Shown here in pieces: positions 1 through 10,132 of a stretch of 64,000 nucleotides of DNA. A program made the translations under genes and the position numbers. The notes under the pieces are model-generated. The model was not told the DNA's origin and ran no database searches. It was given only the letters and a program-made list of their open reading frames with translations. Each line of letters begins with the position of its first letter. The stretch's first letter is position 1. Origin of the DNA: Gimesia benthica (lineage in GTDB: Bacteria; Planctomycetota; Planctomycetia; Planctomycetales; Planctomycetaceae); NCBI RefSeq assembly GCF_009720525.1, contig NZ_CP043930.1, forward strand, positions 4,496,501-4,560,500, written 5' to 3'.

Positions 1-30
1 CCTCTGATCGAAATACATATGACACTCTCC

Positions 31-240
31 CCTGAGCGGAATGGCGCTAGCCACCGGTAACACGGATAGACGCTGACCTCAGAACCAGTGCCGAGCCCTA
101 TCACGCTCACTACTGATCCGTGGCCTAGGGTATCCTGTCGCTCTGGTTCTCGGGACTCCAACAACAGAAAATCCAAATTCGCCGCAGTGCGTTAGCCCCG
201 GTTGAAACGACTTTGGTCTGGAGCATTCGAATTAAGAATC
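31..240 (+). repeat. ~205-bp direct repeat, copy 1
   Basis: Begins CCTGAGCGGAATGGCGCTAG and runs to a block containing GCGTTAGCCCCGGTTGAAAC near 190-209. It matches 375-580 in order and nearly throughout, with small indels. The two ends of a unit carry related words (GCGCTAGCCACCGGT near the start, GCGTTAGCCCCGGTT near the end), so each unit is itself built from two versions of one motif. No coding signal is seen. Confidence 0.8.
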
Positions 241-374
241 ACGAACTGCCCACCAGCAGATTATAAGAAACCGCACCCACCACCCGCAGATAAACAGTAC
301 GCAGCACTGAAAAGCCGGAACCGAAGCAAGGAGAACACTGCCGCTCACTCAACAGTGAAAACAACCCCACCAGA

Positions 375-580
375 CCTGAGCGGAATGGCGCTAGCCACCG
401 GTAACACGGGTAGATGCTGACCTCAGAACCAGTGACGAGTCCTATTACGCTCACAGATCCGTGGCCGAGGGTATGCTGTTACTCTTGTTTTCAGGACTTC
501 AACAGCAGAAAAGAAAATTAGCCGCAGGGCGTTAGCCCCGGTTGAAACGTCTTTGGTATATATCATCCGAATTAAGAAAC
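375..580 (+). repeat. ~205-bp direct repeat, copy 2
   Basis: Second copy of the 31-240 unit, 344 bp downstream in the same orientation. The first ~50 bases are almost identical, the middle (430-510) is diverged, and the GCGTTAGCCCCGGTTGAAAC block returns at about 529-548. The ~134 bp between the units is not repeated. Confidence 0.8.
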
Positions 581-616
581 GCTACCTAGCGCCTGGCCGC
601 TCACAGAATCGGGTAA

Positions 617-658
617 GCCCGAATGCAATTCGGGCCGAGCGTAGCGAGCAGGAAACTG
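617..658 (+). repeat. Palindromic repeat, copy 1
   Basis: An 8-bp stem with 3-base loop (GCCCGAAT-GCA-ATTCGGGC) is followed by a conserved tail, CGAGCGTAGCGAGCAGGAAA. The same hairpin-plus-tail arrangement occurs at 749-790 (reverse), 5052-5088, 24734-24770 and 26124-26165. With 749-790 it forms an inverted pair ~90 bp apart, tails facing inward. Confidence 0.8.
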
Positions 659-748
659 CCAGGCAGAGAGCACGAACGAAAGGGAATCGTGGTTGCCGGA
701 CATTTCATCTCATCGGACAGCGTTTCCTGAATGATTCGCCTACCCTGT

Positions 749-790
749 CAGTTTCCTGTTGCCTGCGGCAATACCGGATTGCATCCGGTA
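749..790 (-). repeat. Palindromic repeat, copy 2 (inverted)
   Basis: Reverse-orientation member of the palindromic family. Read on the minus strand it is the hairpin TACCGGAT-GCA-ATCCGGTA followed by a tail ending in CAACAGGAAACTG. It sits head to head with 617-658, an arrangement like paired REP/BIME elements. Confidence 0.75.
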
Positions 791-867
791 CCACCCATGG
801 AAATAGAACCGGACACAAAAACCTTTTTCGTGCTTTTCGTATCTTTCATGGTAGCAAAAAAACAGGA

Positions 868-3800
868 TCAATCCCGCACCAGCGACCACTGCTGATCCAG
901 AATCTTCGGCGACACCTTCAGCGCCGTTCCCAGTTTCTGGGCGAACAGCGACACGCGGAATTCTTCCAGCAGCCAGCGGAACTTGATCAGTTGCGGATCA
1001 ATAATCTCCCGCTCATGATGCTGCCGGGCCCGCTGGGCGTACATTTCAATGTACCGCGAAATACTGCGAATATTAGCGATGTCCCGCTGCAGTCCGCTCC
1101 CGCCGAGTTTACTCAACCGCATTTCCATCCCCTGCAGGTAACGGGGAACCTGTTGCAGCCAGGGGTAGGGCGTATTCACCAGGAAGCGGGCGTTGATCAG
1201 GGCATTCAACTGCGCCCGCATGTCGGCCAGCGGTTCATTCCAGGCGGGAACCTTGGTCTTATCCAGCGTGATCTTGATTTTGTGATACTGCTCAAACAGC
1301 GTCGGCAACAGTGCCGCCAGATCCTGTGCGGCGACCGGAATCTGGTTCCGCCATTCCTTGATCAACTGACGATACTCGGCCTCGGTCCGTGGCTGGCGTT
1401 CTTTCTGTCCGCACAGCACCCGCTCCGCCAGCAGTTCGACCAGTTGTTCCCGCAGATTGATCCCGCCGATCCCCGCGGCATACAGTGAGATCCGTTCCAG
1501 GCCCGGGATATTTTCCACCTGTGATTTCAATCGCCGATGTTCGGCCAGCACAAACAGCCGCCGCAATCCGAACCGCGTCTCATAGGCGGCCCGCTCGGGC
1601 GCATCCCGCAGGCAGAGCATCACCGACTTCCCTTCATCGACCAGGCTCGGAAACCCGGTGAGTGACAGATTATCATGATCGATCTGCACCTCGGCTGGAA
1701 AATCTCCGAACGTCCAGTCAGTCAACCCGCTCTGGCTCCAGTGATCATCCGAGAGTGCCGAGAAGCTGCTGGCCGCTTTCGAACCATATTCCTGTCGCAG
1801 CTGCGTCAGGTTCCGGTTGACGGCGATCGCATCGCCCCCCTGGTCCAGCACACGGATATTCATCTGCAGATGCTGAGGCAGCCGCTCCGTTTCAAACATC
1901 TCCTTCGTGATCCGCTCTCCCGAAATCTGGGACAGCAGTGTCGCGACTTTCTCTTCAAACGAACCCTTGCCGAACTCCAGCTGCTTCACGACCTGCTTCG
2001 CCGTTTCCGGTGCCGGCACCAGCATCCGCCGGACCGACTTGGGCAGCGCCTTGATCATCGCCGCCACCTTTTCTTCCAGCAGCCCCGGCACCAGCCAGCC
2101 CAGTCGCTGGGGTGACAACTGATTGAGACTCTCCTGCGGAATTGAAATGGTCACGCCGTCTTCCGCGGCTCCCGGCTCGAGGTGATACTCCAGCGGAAAC
2201 TGCATCTTCCCCATCTTGAGTGCGTTCGGGAATTCGGTCTCGTCGACCTCCTCCGCCTGTGCGTCGAAGAAGTCCTCCAGCCGCATGTTGAGCAGTGTCG
2301 GCGTCTTCCGTTTGGCGACCTTCCACCACTTCTTCAGGCTCACGCCGTCATAGACGTCTTCCGGAATCCGTGCATCATAAAACGCGAAGAGCTGCTCCTG
2401 CGAAGGAATCAGGTCGTACCGCCGCGACTTCGCCTGCTGCTGTTCGAGGTCACTCATGAACTTCTGATTGTGTGCCAGGAAGTCGACGTTGAGCGTAATG
2501 TCCCCCTCGACCAGGCCATACTGCAGCATCAGGGTCCGCGACTGTTCGGGATCGATCTTGCCGTAATGCACCGAGCGTCCCGGCACGATGGTCAGACCAA
2601 ACAGCGTTACCTTTTCTGTGGCCATCGCAGACGCTGCATCCCCGTTCCAGCGGGGATCGCTCCAGGTCTTTTTCACCAGGTGCGGTGCCGCGGGCTCGAT
2701 CCAGTTCGGCGAAATTTTCGCAACTGTGCGGGCATACCGCTTACTCGTTTCGATCAGCTCCGCCGAGATGACCCACTTTGGCTTCTTCTCAAAAATCCCC
2801 GACCCGGGCCAGAGGAAATACTTCTGCCCGCCGGAGCCCGTGTACTCGTGCGTGTCCGACCGCATGGCAATGTTCGACAGTAACCCCGGCAGCAGTGCCC
2901 GGTGAATCGCCGCCGAGTCATCTTTCCGAGGATGCAGTTTCAGCCCCGTCTCTTCGACCAGCTGACGCAGCTGCCGAAAGATGTCCGCCCATTCCCGCAG
3001 CCGATTGTACGACAGGTAATTCTGCACGCAGGCCCGCCGCAACCGGCTCTGTGACAGATCTTCTTTCAGCTTGTGATAAAAGTCCCACAGCTTGAGGAAG
3101 CTCAGAAAGTCCGAATCGGGATCGCGAAACTGTTCCTGGGCTTCGTCGGCTGCCTGCTGTTTATCGATCGGTCGCTCGCGTGGATCCTGCAGTTCCAGGG
3201 CCGACGCAATCACCAGAATCTCATGCAGACAGTTTTCATCGTGGGCCGCCAGAATCATGCGTGCAATCCGCGGGTCGACCGGCAGCCGACTGATCTGCCG
3301 TCCGATGTCGGTCAGCCGGTTCTGTTCATCTATCGCCCCCAGTTCAAACAGCGTGCTGTAACCATCGCGAATCGCCGCCGGCTTCGGAGGATCGATAAAC
3401 GGAAAGTCTTCAATCGCGCCCAGCTTCATATTCAGCGTCTGCAGAATCACCGAGGCCAGGTTGGTTCGCTGAATTTCCGGCGACGTGAATTCATCGCGGC
3501 TGTTGAAATCCGCTTCGCTGTAGAGCCGGATACAGATCCCCGGCGCGACACGTCCACAACGACCGGCCCGCTGATTGGCAGACGCCTGCGAGACCGCTTC
3601 GATCGGCAAACGCTGCACCTGCGACCGACTCGAATACCGGCTGATGCGGGCCAGCCCCGTATCAACCACATAGCGAATACCCGGCACCGTGATCGACGAT
3701 TCGGCCACGTTCGTCGCAATCACAATTCGACGATAGGTGGACGGGCGAAAGACCTTATTCTGTTCCGCCGTCGAGAGTCGCCCGTAGAGCGGCACAATCT

Positions 3801-4857
3801 CCGTCTGTCTTCCGCCGTCATCACCGATGATCGAGCGACCGCGCAACAGCTTCGCCGTCTCGCGAATATCCCACTCTGTCGCCACGAAGATCAGGATGTC
3901 CCCATCGTCGATCGCCGCGAGTTCATTCACCGCGTCCGCCAGCTGGGACTGTTCATCGCGGTTACTGTTTTTCCCTTTGCCCTGTCCCTTATCGTCCGGC
4001 TCTGCATCAAAGGGCCGGTAACGAATCTCTACCGGATACGTCCGCCCCGAGACATTCAGAATCGGCGCCGGCCCTTCACGGTTCGCAAAGTGTTCGCTGA
4101 AACGTTCGGCGTCGATCGTGGCCGATGTGATGATTACCCGCAGATCAGGCCGCTGCGCGAGCAGGCGTTTGAGATAGCCTAAGAGGAAGTCGATGTTCAG
4201 CGAGCGTTCGTGTGCTTCGTCGACAATGATCGTGTCGTACTGATTCAGAAAGCGGTCGTTCTGCGTTTCGGCCAGCAGAATCCCGTCGGTCATCAGCTTA
4301 ATGTAAGTGTTCGGGTTCGTCGTGTCGGTGAAGCGGATTTTAAAACCGCAGGCGGTTCCCTGTTCGCGTCCCAGCTCTTCGGAGATGCGGGCCGCCACTG
4401 ATCGGGCGGCAATTCGTCGTGGCTGGGTGTGACCGATAATGCCATTGATGCCTCGTCCCATCGACAGCAGCAGCTTGGGTAACTGCGTCGATTTCCCCGA
4501 GCCGGTCTCCCCGCAGATAATCACCACCTGGTTGTCGGCGATCGTCTGCTTGATGTGATCCAGTTCGTCATGGATCGGCAGGCTGCCGTCAAACTTGACC
4601 TCGGGCCGCAGCTTGAGCCGCTCCTCCCGTCGGGCCAGCGACTTCTTGAGTTCTTCCTGCAGCCGCTGCAGATTTTTATCGAACGGCTTTTTGTTCTTCT
4701 TTGCCTGCCGGATCGACCGCAGCCGTTGGGAGAACCGAAACTGGTCAACAACCATCGCCTGTGAGATCAGCCCGGGCAGCTCTTTCAGCGCAGCGTTCAG
4801 ATCCTCACTGGCAGCACCAGCGTCAGCAGCAGCCGAATTCGCATCACCACGGGACAT
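868..4857 (-). CDS. hrpA: ATP-dependent RNA helicase HrpA
   Basis: DEAH-box RNA helicase of the HrpA family, about 1329 aa, matching the usual ~1300 aa. From the N-terminus: a lysine/arginine-rich helical segment (residues ~45-90), Walker [10 protein letters not shown] (~116-124), DEAH (~213-216), SAT (~245-247) and the motif VI block QRAGRCGR (~440), then the helicase-associated, OB-fold and long C-terminal HrpA-specific domains. Family members unwind RNA in the cytoplasm using NTP and are linked to mRNA processing and rescue of collided ribosomes. GTG at 4860 directly precedes ATG at 4857; I chose the ATG, and no strong ribosome site separates them. It stands alone as a single-gene unit. 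Confidence 0.95.
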   Translation of the reverse strand: MSRGDANSAAADAGAASEDLNAALKELPGLISQAMVVDQFRFSQRLRSIRQAKKNKKPFDKNLQRLQEELKKSLARREERLKLRPEVKFDGSLPIHDELDHIKQTIADNQVVIICGETGSGKSTQLPKLLLSMGRGINGIIGHTQPRRIAARSVAARISEELGREQGTACGFKIRFTDTTNPNTYIKLMTDGILLAETQNDRFLNQYDTIIVDEAHERSLNIDFLLGYLKRLLAQRPDLRVIITSATIDAERFSEHFANREGPAPILNVSGRTYPVEIRYRPFDAEPDDKGQGKGKNSNRDEQSQLADAVNELAAIDDGDILIFVATEWDIRETAKLLRGRSIIGDDGGRQTEIVPLYGRLSTAEQNKVFRPSTYRRIVIATNVAESSITVPGIRYVVDTGLARISRYSSRSQVQRLPIEAVSQASANQRAGRCGRVAPGICIRLYSEADFNSRDEFTSPEIQRTNLASVILQTLNMKLGAIEDFPFIDPPKPAAIRDGYSTLFELGAIDEQNRLTDIGRQISRLPVDPRIARMILAAHDENCLHEILVIASALELQDPRERPIDKQQAADEAQEQFRDPDSDFLSFLKLWDFYHKLKEDLSQSRLRRACVQNYLSYNRLREWADIFRQLRQLVEETGLKLHPRKDDSAAIHRALLPGLLSNIAMRSDTHEYTGSGGQKYFLWPGSGIFEKKPKWVISAELIETSKRYARTVAKISPNWIEPAAPHLVKKTWSDPRWNGDAASAMATEKVTLFGLTIVPGRSVHYGKIDPEQSRTLMLQYGLVEGDITLNVDFLAHNQKFMSDLEQQQAKSRRYDLIPSQEQLFAFYDARIPEDVYDGVSLKKWWKVAKRKTPTLLNMRLEDFFDAQAEEVDETEFPNALKMGKMQFPLEYHLEPGAAEDGVTISIPQESLNQLSPQRLGWLVPGLLEEKVAAMIKALPKSVRRMLVPAPETAKQVVKQLEFGKGSFEEKVATLLSQISGERITKEMFETERLPQHLQMNIRVLDQGGDAIAVNRNLTQLRQEYGSKAASSFSALSDDHWSQSGLTDWTFGDFPAEVQIDHDNLSLTGFPSLVDEGKSVMLCLRDAPERAAYETRFGLRRLFVLAEHRRLKSQVENIPGLERISLYAAGIGGINLREQLVELLAERVLCGQKERQPRTEAEYRQLIKEWRNQIPVAAQDLAALLPTLFEQYHKIKITLDKTKVPAWNEPLADMRAQLNALINARFLVNTPYPWLQQVPRYLQGMEMRLSKLGGSGLQRDIANIRSISRYIEMYAQRARQHHEREIIDPQLIKFRWLLEEFRVSLFAQKLGTALKVSPKILDQQWSLVRD

Positions 4858-5378
4858 CACACATCAACAGACAAAAGAGGTAAACGCACAATAGTAAGCA
4901 GAAGGACCCGCATTATGCAGCGAAAGTTCGGCAGCGCGAAGGGTTTCCACCGGGATTTGTGGGAATAGTTGACCGGAAGTGCAGAGTTTTAGAACCACGT
5001 AAGGCACAAAAAACACGAAAAGTCTGTGACAGGAAACAGCTCTGAGGGTGGTCTCGGATGAAATCCGAGATTGCCGCAAGCAACAGGAGGTCGCAGAGAA
5101 ATTAAACTGTCTTGTTTTGGTGTTCCCCACCAGTACCAACTACTGGGCCAGTCTCTATGGAATCGATGAAAGTCACTCAATTTCAAAGCAATCCTAACAT
5201 ATCCAGCACGTGCCCTTCTGATTACCTGCCTGTAACTTCTTCCTTGCACTGGCCTGGATTCACATATACCATATTACTGATGCAAGGTTGCTGAGAGTCC
5301 CACCTGATTTTCCTGCCTTCTACGTTGCTGTCGTAATGTTTCTCGCCCGTATTACTCCATTTGAAGTGGAACAGCGCT
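4858..5378. other. Intergenic region upstream of hrpA and the DUF1559 gene
   Basis: About 520 bp between divergent genes. It contains palindromic repeat copy 3 (5052-5088). No gene is supported; open frames on both strands lack family features and cross the repeat. Confidence 0.6.
5052..5088 (+). repeat. Palindromic repeat, copy 3
   Basis: Stem TCTCGGAT-GAA-ATCCGAGA (8 bp) followed by tail TTGCCGCAAGCAACAGGA. The sequence after the tail (GGTCGCAGAG) also matches the flank of copy 4 (GGTCTCAGAG at 24771-24780), so these two copies share a slightly longer unit. Confidence 0.75.
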
Positions 5379-6296
5379 ATGAGTCTATCTGCACCCACCG
5401 TCCGCAAACGCGGCTTCACCCTGATCGAACTGCTGGTGGTGATTGCCATCATCGCGATTCTGATCGCCCTCTTACTGCCCGCCGTCCAGCAGGCACGCGA
5501 AGCGGCCCGTCGCAGTCAGTGTAAAAACAATCTCAAGCAGATTGGCCTCGCGCTGCACAACTACAACGAAACACATCGTGTCTTCCCACCCGGATTCATT
5601 AACGATCACGGCTGGTTGTGCAACCTGTTTATCCTCCCTTTCATGGATCAGGCTCCTCTCTACAATAAAATCAGCCCCAACAGGCCCATGGATCTGACCA
5701 ACACCACCGTACTCGCCGATGTGCGTACGGTTCTGCCCGCCTACCTCTGTCCGTCCAGCGCCGATCCCAACCCGGCTCAGAACGCAGACAACAGAGTGAG
5801 TGGCGTGGCCATCGGTCTGTCCAACTATCTCGGCTTCAACGGCAACGGCGACTATCGTTGTAACTCCTCCGCGAAGCCGAACGGTATGTTCTATCACAAT
5901 AGTAAAACCCAGATCCGCGACATTACCGACGGTCTCTCCAACACGTTTGCGTTCACAGAAAGAACCACCGTGAACGACGCTGCCGGCACGAACCACATCG
6001 GTTCGATCTGGGCAGGAGTTACACCCTGTGCTGCGACTCCCAACAAATTCGAAAACATTCGTTACGGTCTGGTGCAGGCACGTGTCGGCTGGTCCATGAT
6101 CAACGGAACCGGTTACCAGTTTGGTCCCAGCAGTCTGCATGAGGGGGGCGTGCATGTGCTCATGGCAGACGGTGCTGTTCGCTTCGCCAGCGAAAATATG
6201 GATGCTTCCAATAACCCAGGCACCATTTCCTCCGCAACCAGCACTTACTTCCGACTGGCCGTCATCAACGATGGTCAGGTCATCGGTGAATGGTAA
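5379..6296 (+). CDS. DUF1559 domain protein with prepilin-like N-terminus
   Basis: Secreted or pilin-like DUF1559 protein, a family expanded in planctomycetes. A short basic leader ends KRG, then [20 protein letters not shown], the type IV prepilin cleavage and hydrophobic-helix motif. Next comes the family block [21 protein letters not shown] and a DUF1559 C-terminus with DGLSNTFAFTE and the final GGVHVLMADGAVRFASE. The ATG at 5379 is preferred to an in-frame TTG at 5361, because the leader then has normal length. A strong hairpin follows at 6331-6364. A small lipoprotein gene faces it on the opposite strand. The function of individual members is unknown. Confidence 0.92.
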   Translation: MSLSAPTVRKRGFTLIELLVVIAIIAILIALLLPAVQQAREAARRSQCKNNLKQIGLALHNYNETHRVFPPGFINDHGWLCNLFILPFMDQAPLYNKISPNRPMDLTNTTVLADVRTVLPAYLCPSSADPNPAQNADNRVSGVAIGLSNYLGFNGNGDYRCNSSAKPNGMFYHNSKTQIRDITDGLSNTFAFTERTTVNDAAGTNHIGSIWAGVTPCAATPNKFENIRYGLVQARVGWSMINGTGYQFGPSSLHEGGVHVLMADGAVRFASENMDASNNPGTISSATSTYFRLAVINDGQVIGEW

Positions 6297-6330
6297 GCCG
6301 AAGTAACTTCTGCTTACCTGTAACATAAAA

Positions 6331-6366
6331 AGAGCTCCCTGGTGCTCAGGCGCCAGGGAGCTCTTA
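6331..6366. terminator. Bidirectional terminator between convergent genes
   Basis: Perfect 12-bp stem AGAGCTCCCTGG (6331-6342) / CCAGGGAGCTCT (6353-6364) with a 10-base loop. An A-run precedes it and TTAT follows. It lies between the DUF1559 gene (+) and the lipoprotein gene (-). Confidence 0.8.
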
Positions 6367-6415
6367 TCGTTTCATCTTAGTTGGGAACTGTTACATCAGT
6401 GCTTCAGTTCTCAAC

Positions 6416-6844
6416 TCATTCCTTGTCCAGCTTAAAGGGGAAATCGTTTTCCCCGGGTTTGACTTCCACCGTCAGACTAGAGCTCTCATTGTACTTGGCA
6501 GGAATGACCTCTTTCATTTCGGTCGTGGTTCCGTCAGGATTTTCGACGTAGCGTGCTGTCGAGATGCGAACCGTATGCTTGCCGATCTTGGCTCCCTTGG
6601 TTGTCGGGTTATAAGCCAGTTCAAAGATCCCCTGGCTGTTTGTGATACCCGTCGAAGGCCGCCCCGCTTCAGGAGCAAACGTCACGACTGCTCCCTCGAT
6701 CGGTTCCCCTTCCATGACCACCAGACCCTTCACCGATGCGGTATCAGGCTGATCCTCAGGTGTGCCGGAACAACCTGCCAGCAGAGTGCATACCGTAAAA
6801 ACCAGTCCCGTGCAGCGTAACGAACGCGTAGATAAAAAATACAT
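6416..6844 (-). CDS. Small lipoprotein, carboxypeptidase-regulatory-like fold
   Basis: About 142 aa. The ATG at 6844 starts a signal peptide ending in lipobox LAGC (about residues 22-25). The mature part has a transthyretin/Ig-like beta-sandwich pattern: VKGLVVMEGEPIEGAVVTF, then GITNSQGIFELAY, then IGKHTVRIS, and a final strand region ending FPFKLDKE. In planctomycetes such proteins usually sit beside DUF1559 genes, as here (convergent) and at 9510-9953 (same strand). Likely attached to a membrane, facing the periplasm. The longer frame back to 6895 would bury the signal peptide, so it was rejected. Confidence 0.8.
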   Translation of the reverse strand: MYFLSTRSLRCTGLVFTVCTLLAGCSGTPEDQPDTASVKGLVVMEGEPIEGAVVTFAPEAGRPSTGITNSQGIFELAYNPTTKGAKIGKHTVRISTARYVENPDGTTTEMKEVIPAKYNESSSLTVEVKPGENDFPFKLDKE

Positions 6845-7003
6845 TGTGTTCCTGTATCCAAAAGGGGCGCGCTTAAGAAACTTCAGCCGCGGCACAGACT
6901 GGAAACAATCTGTCCACAGACTGCTGAAACAGATTCCATTCTCAGGAATCGTCGCGCAGGTGTAAAGCCAGACGGAAATCTGATTTCCCGTACGCAGGAA
7001 AGA

Positions 7004-7960
7004 TCAGTTACCGGCTTTCTGCCGGGGAGCCTGCTTCACATGCTGATCGAGGAACTTCACGATGCGGTCGTTGGTCTCAGGAGTATTGAATTCCCGACCA
7101 CCATGTCCGGCGCCTTTGACGACGATCAACTGCACGGGCACCTTCGCTTTTTTGAGTGCGGCGTCGAGTAGCTGACTCTGATGCACGGGCACCAGCGGGT
7201 CTTTCGAACCGTGAATGATCAGGAACGGGGGATCCTGTTTGTCGATGTAGGTGATCGGGTTGGCCTGTGCGACTTTGTCTTTGTTCTCCAGCACCGGTCC
7301 GCCCAGCAGCAAAGATTCCGGCGAACGGGGGTCGTTGTGTTTGAAGCGGGCGTCGGGCAGGGCATGCGCATCCATCTGCAGAAAATCGGTCGGTCCCCAC
7401 ATGTCGAGCACCGCCTGAACCTGACTCGATTGATCCGCATGTTTGCCGACGGTCCCTTCCAGCTGTTTGTCACCCCCACTGGTTCCCAGCAGGGCCACCA
7501 GGTGACCGCCGGCGGATGATCCACCTACGCCGATGCGGGACGCGTCGTATCCGTACTCTTTGGCATGGGCTCTCAGCCAGCGGATGGCGGCTTTACAGTC
7601 GTGAATCTGCGCAGGGAATGTTGCCTCGCCACTCAGGCGGTAATTGATGCTCGCACAGGCATAGCCGTTCTGCAGACCCAGGGGAACCAGTATCCCACCC
7701 CGGCCTTTGTCGCCACTTCGCCAGCCACCGCCGTGAATCCAGACGAGCAGGGGAGGCTGTTTGACATCTTTCGGAAGATACAAATCCAGCAACAAAGGCT
7801 TCCCATCCACTTCCGCGTATTCCAGGTTCCGATGCACTTCCGCATTTTCGCGAACCCAGCGAGGCGCACCACGGCGGGGCTGCTGGGCCGAAGCGGATTC
7901 GTTCAGGACGACGGTCAAGGTAAGTAGAATCGCGATGAAAGTCAGGCGGTTTCGGTGCAT
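7004..7960 (-). CDS. Secreted alpha/beta hydrolase (esterase/lipase, COG0657 type)
   Basis: 318 aa with an N-terminal signal peptide (hydrophobic residues ~8-20, ending SASA). Oxyanion motif HGGGW lies at ~76-80. The nucleophile elbow GSSAGG puts Ser149 as nucleophile. Acid Asp is in GSKDPLVP and His in KGAGHGG near residue 285. This matches the BD-FAE/acetyl-esterase group acting on short acyl esters, often on carbohydrates; the substrate here is unknown. A GGAG ribosome site precedes ATG 7960. It is monocistronic. A homologue at 30285-31265 has lost the nucleophile. Confidence 0.88.
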   Translation of the reverse strand: MHRNRLTFIAILLTLTVVLNESASAQQPRRGAPRWVRENAEVHRNLEYAEVDGKPLLLDLYLPKDVKQPPLLVWIHGGGWRSGDKGRGGILVPLGLQNGYACASINYRLSGEATFPAQIHDCKAAIRWLRAHAKEYGYDASRIGVGGSSAGGHLVALLGTSGGDKQLEGTVGKHADQSSQVQAVLDMWGPTDFLQMDAHALPDARFKHNDPRSPESLLLGGPVLENKDKVAQANPITYIDKQDPPFLIIHGSKDPLVPVHQSQLLDAALKKAKVPVQLIVVKGAGHGGREFNTPETNDRIVKFLDQHVKQAPRQKAGN

Positions 7961-8509
7961 CTGGTTCTCCAGTGGTTCATGGGATGTGAGTCCCGTTGCA
8001 GGCTCAAGTCAGTTTAGGTCAGCGCAGTTCCCCATGAAACCCATTTCAGGCCCAACAGTTTCGCGGCAGCTCTCGATATTAGAGAAATCATCCCCGCCAT
8101 CTGAAGCGGATGCGTATCCGCATGTTTCGCTATGTGAAGTTAATAATGGGAGATATGCGATGTATGGGGTGATATGGTGGTGGTGAACCGAAAGTGGCGA
8201 TCAGCCTCATTTTGAGAAAGGTGTACATTTAGGCATGCAGAACGCAAATATCAATGAATAAACATGTTGCGATGCGTATGTTCGATAAAAAACACCATCA
8301 GAATGTCGGATTTTGAATAAATAAAGATTGAATTGTTAAAAAACATTATTAATATCGAGTTAGATATCTTAATAATTCTTAATAATGACAGCTGGAGTTC
8401 TTCCGGCTGATACGAATCACTTCCCCCGCTCAAGGGAATGTTGTTTCCTCGGCGATTTTGAAAATCGTACTTTTCTTTTTTTATCTTCTACCCAACGCGA
8501 GAGAATTTC
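7961..8509. other. AT-rich divergent intergenic region
   Basis: About 550 bp between the esterase (-) and the second DUF1559 gene (+). The stretch 8220-8390 is much more AT-rich than its surroundings, with several ATTAATA/TTAATAAT words, and probably holds promoters. No gene is supported; a 60-codon minus-strand frame at 8251-8433 is low-complexity and looks accidental. Confidence 0.5.
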
Positions 8510-9445
8510 ATGCAAGTATCCACAACCCGCAGGCGTGCTTTCACGCTCATTGAACTTTTGGTCGTCATCGCCATCATTGCGATTTTGATTGCCCTGTTAC
8601 TGCCCGCTGTCCAGCAGGCCCGTGAAGCCGCCCGGCGATCCCAGTGTAAAAACAATATGAAACAGCTGGGACTGGCCTTTCATAACTACCACGACAACTT
8701 CACCATGTTCCCCACGGGGTACTTCCATAGCTCAGGCTATCTGACCGGCTGGGCTGCTCGTATTCTACCCTATATCGATCAGGCGCCCCGCTACAACCAG
8801 ATGACCGCACTGGGAGAGCTGACGCAACTGATGCCTTACCGGTTTACCACTGCACCTCACAATGGTGACAATAACCTGTTTACCGATCCGATCGCGGTCT
8901 TCTGCTGTCCCTCTTCGGAAATTGGTGAACGGGCTACCGACTACTCAACCGGCTGGGGGGGGAACCCCGGGAATGACGGCTCGCTGCACTACCGCGGCAA
9001 TGGCGGTTCCGTCGATGTCGGCTTCGTCAACGGTTCCAATTCGAGTCGGCACTATGGAACATCAGGGGTCCTCTATCCCGGTTGTAAAACCCGGATGCGC
9101 GACATTACCGACGGGACCACCAACACCTTCCTGCTGGGCGAGCTGTCCAGCTACATCGGCTGGAGTGGTTCCAAGGGAGGCTGGGATGACATTGCACCCT
9201 GGACCTGGGCTACCTACTACTACGGTTCTGCCGGTTATCTGATGATCGACACCAAGCTGATGCAGTATCCCATCGGTTCGGGAAGTCACAGTCAGTATGG
9301 TGTCGGCTGGCGCAGTCAGCACGTCGGCGGCGCGCACATGCTGCTCTGTGATGGCAGTGTCCGTTTCCTGTCTGAAAGCACCAGTCTGGATCTGTTGAAA
9401 GGCCTTTCCACCCGTGCCACCGGCGAAGTGATCGGCGAGTTTTAA
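8510..9445 (+). CDS. DUF1559 domain protein with prepilin-like N-terminus
   Basis: 311 aa paralogue of the protein at 5379-6296. The leader is [10 protein letters not shown] followed by [20 protein letters not shown]; the residue before Phe is Ala rather than the usual Gly of prepilin-peptidase sites. The conserved block [18 protein letters not shown], the region [18 protein letters not shown] and the terminal [17 protein letters not shown] are all present. Purine-rich GAGAGAA precedes ATG 8510. It is followed after 64 bp by a lipoprotein gene on the same strand with no terminator between, so the two are probably co-transcribed. Confidence 0.92.
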   Translation: MQVSTTRRRAFTLIELLVVIAIIAILIALLLPAVQQAREAARRSQCKNNMKQLGLAFHNYHDNFTMFPTGYFHSSGYLTGWAARILPYIDQAPRYNQMTALGELTQLMPYRFTTAPHNGDNNLFTDPIAVFCCPSSEIGERATDYSTGWGGNPGNDGSLHYRGNGGSVDVGFVNGSNSSRHYGTSGVLYPGCKTRMRDITDGTTNTFLLGELSSYIGWSGSKGGWDDIAPWTWATYYYGSAGYLMIDTKLMQYPIGSGSHSQYGVGWRSQHVGGAHMLLCDGSVRFLSESTSLDLLKGLSTRATGEVIGEF

Positions 9446-9509
9446 TCGCGCAGCTTTGCTGTTGTCAGATTCAGAAATGTTTATCAGACTCTACAGGAAC
9501 AGGATATAA

Positions 9510-9953
9510 ATGAACGCATCGTATTCTTTCAAGCAATTCACACTTCCCGCGCTCTGCCTCTTGATGCTCACGCAGGCAGGCTGCTTCGGCGGTTCAGACC
9601 AGCTGGAGACGGCAGAAGTGCATGGCAAAGTGACTTATAAGGGCGAGCCTCTCGAAATGGGGACCGTGACCTTTATTCCAGAAGGTCCAGGGAAATCCGC
9701 CGCGGGCGAAATCCAGAAGGACGGCACCTATACCCTGACGACCTACACGAAAGGGGATGGCGCTACCATCGGCAAGCACGGAGTCATGGTGATCTCGGAA
9801 CGGGATACCTCCAACCTGCCGGCCGAATCGGCGGAAGCGAACGTGGATCTTTCCCTGATCCCGGAAAAGTACAGCATGAGCCCCAAGACTTCCGGTCTCA
9901 CCGCCGAAGTCAAAGAGGGGGATAATGAAATCAATTTTGATCTGGAAGAGTAA
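9510..9953 (+). CDS. Small lipoprotein, carboxypeptidase-regulatory-like fold
   Basis: 147 aa. Signal peptide with lipobox TQAGC (Cys24 or nearby), then an Ig/transthyretin-like domain: VHGKVTYKGEPLEMGTVTFI, DGTYTLTTY, IGKHGVMVIS and a closing strand EINFDLEE. It is the counterpart of the lipoprotein at 6416-6844, again next to a DUF1559 gene. ACAGGA lies upstream of ATG 9510. A strong terminator follows at 10074-10110. Probably envelope-attached; function unknown. Confidence 0.85.
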   Translation: MNASYSFKQFTLPALCLLMLTQAGCFGGSDQLETAEVHGKVTYKGEPLEMGTVTFIPEGPGKSAAGEIQKDGTYTLTTYTKGDGATIGKHGVMVISERDTSNLPAESAEANVDLSLIPEKYSMSPKTSGLTAEVKEGDNEINFDLEE

Positions 9954-10073
9954 TCTATCAGACCGCAGTGACAGGCAATCGTTGTCCGGGCGCATGCGTC
10001 CCGATTCAGGCAATGGGTCTCTGCAGGTTTGACACGATAGAAGTTGACAGTTCCAGAACAAATTGAAGGCGAG

Positions 10074-10110
10074 AGGCGATCTCTTTCTGCAGAGGGAGAT
10101 CGCCTTTTTT
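10074..10110 (+). terminator. Rho-independent terminator
   Basis: Stem AGGCGATCTC (10074-10083) / GAGATCGCCT (10096-10105), directly followed by a T run to 10110. It ends the DUF1559-lipoprotein transcript. Confidence 0.85.
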
Positions 10111-10132
10111 ATTTCACTCGTGTGACAGAAAA

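Larger units (their letters stand above)
1..867. other. Gene-free repeat-bearing region
   Basis: No convincing gene lies here. The open frames that cross it lack family features and run through repeated DNA. It holds two copies of a ~205-bp direct repeat and an inverted pair of short palindromic repeats, listed separately. The hrpA stop lies at 868-870. Confidence 0.7.

Noticed and set aside
1..580. Repeats at the left end as a CRISPR array
   Set aside because: Two long, imperfect units with an unequal internal layout; no short identical repeats with regular spacers and no cas gene in the window.
553..1488. Long open frame antisense to hrpA and crossing the repeats
   Set aside because: Its translation is Arg/Gln/Leu-rich with no family features and lies mostly opposite a well-supported gene; a shadow of hrpA codon use.
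5361..5378. TTG start extending the first DUF1559 protein by six residues
   Set aside because: ATG 5379 gives a normal short prepilin leader.
8251..8433. 60-codon minus-strand frame in the AT-rich gap
   Set aside because: Low-complexity translation, no ribosome site, no conserved feature.
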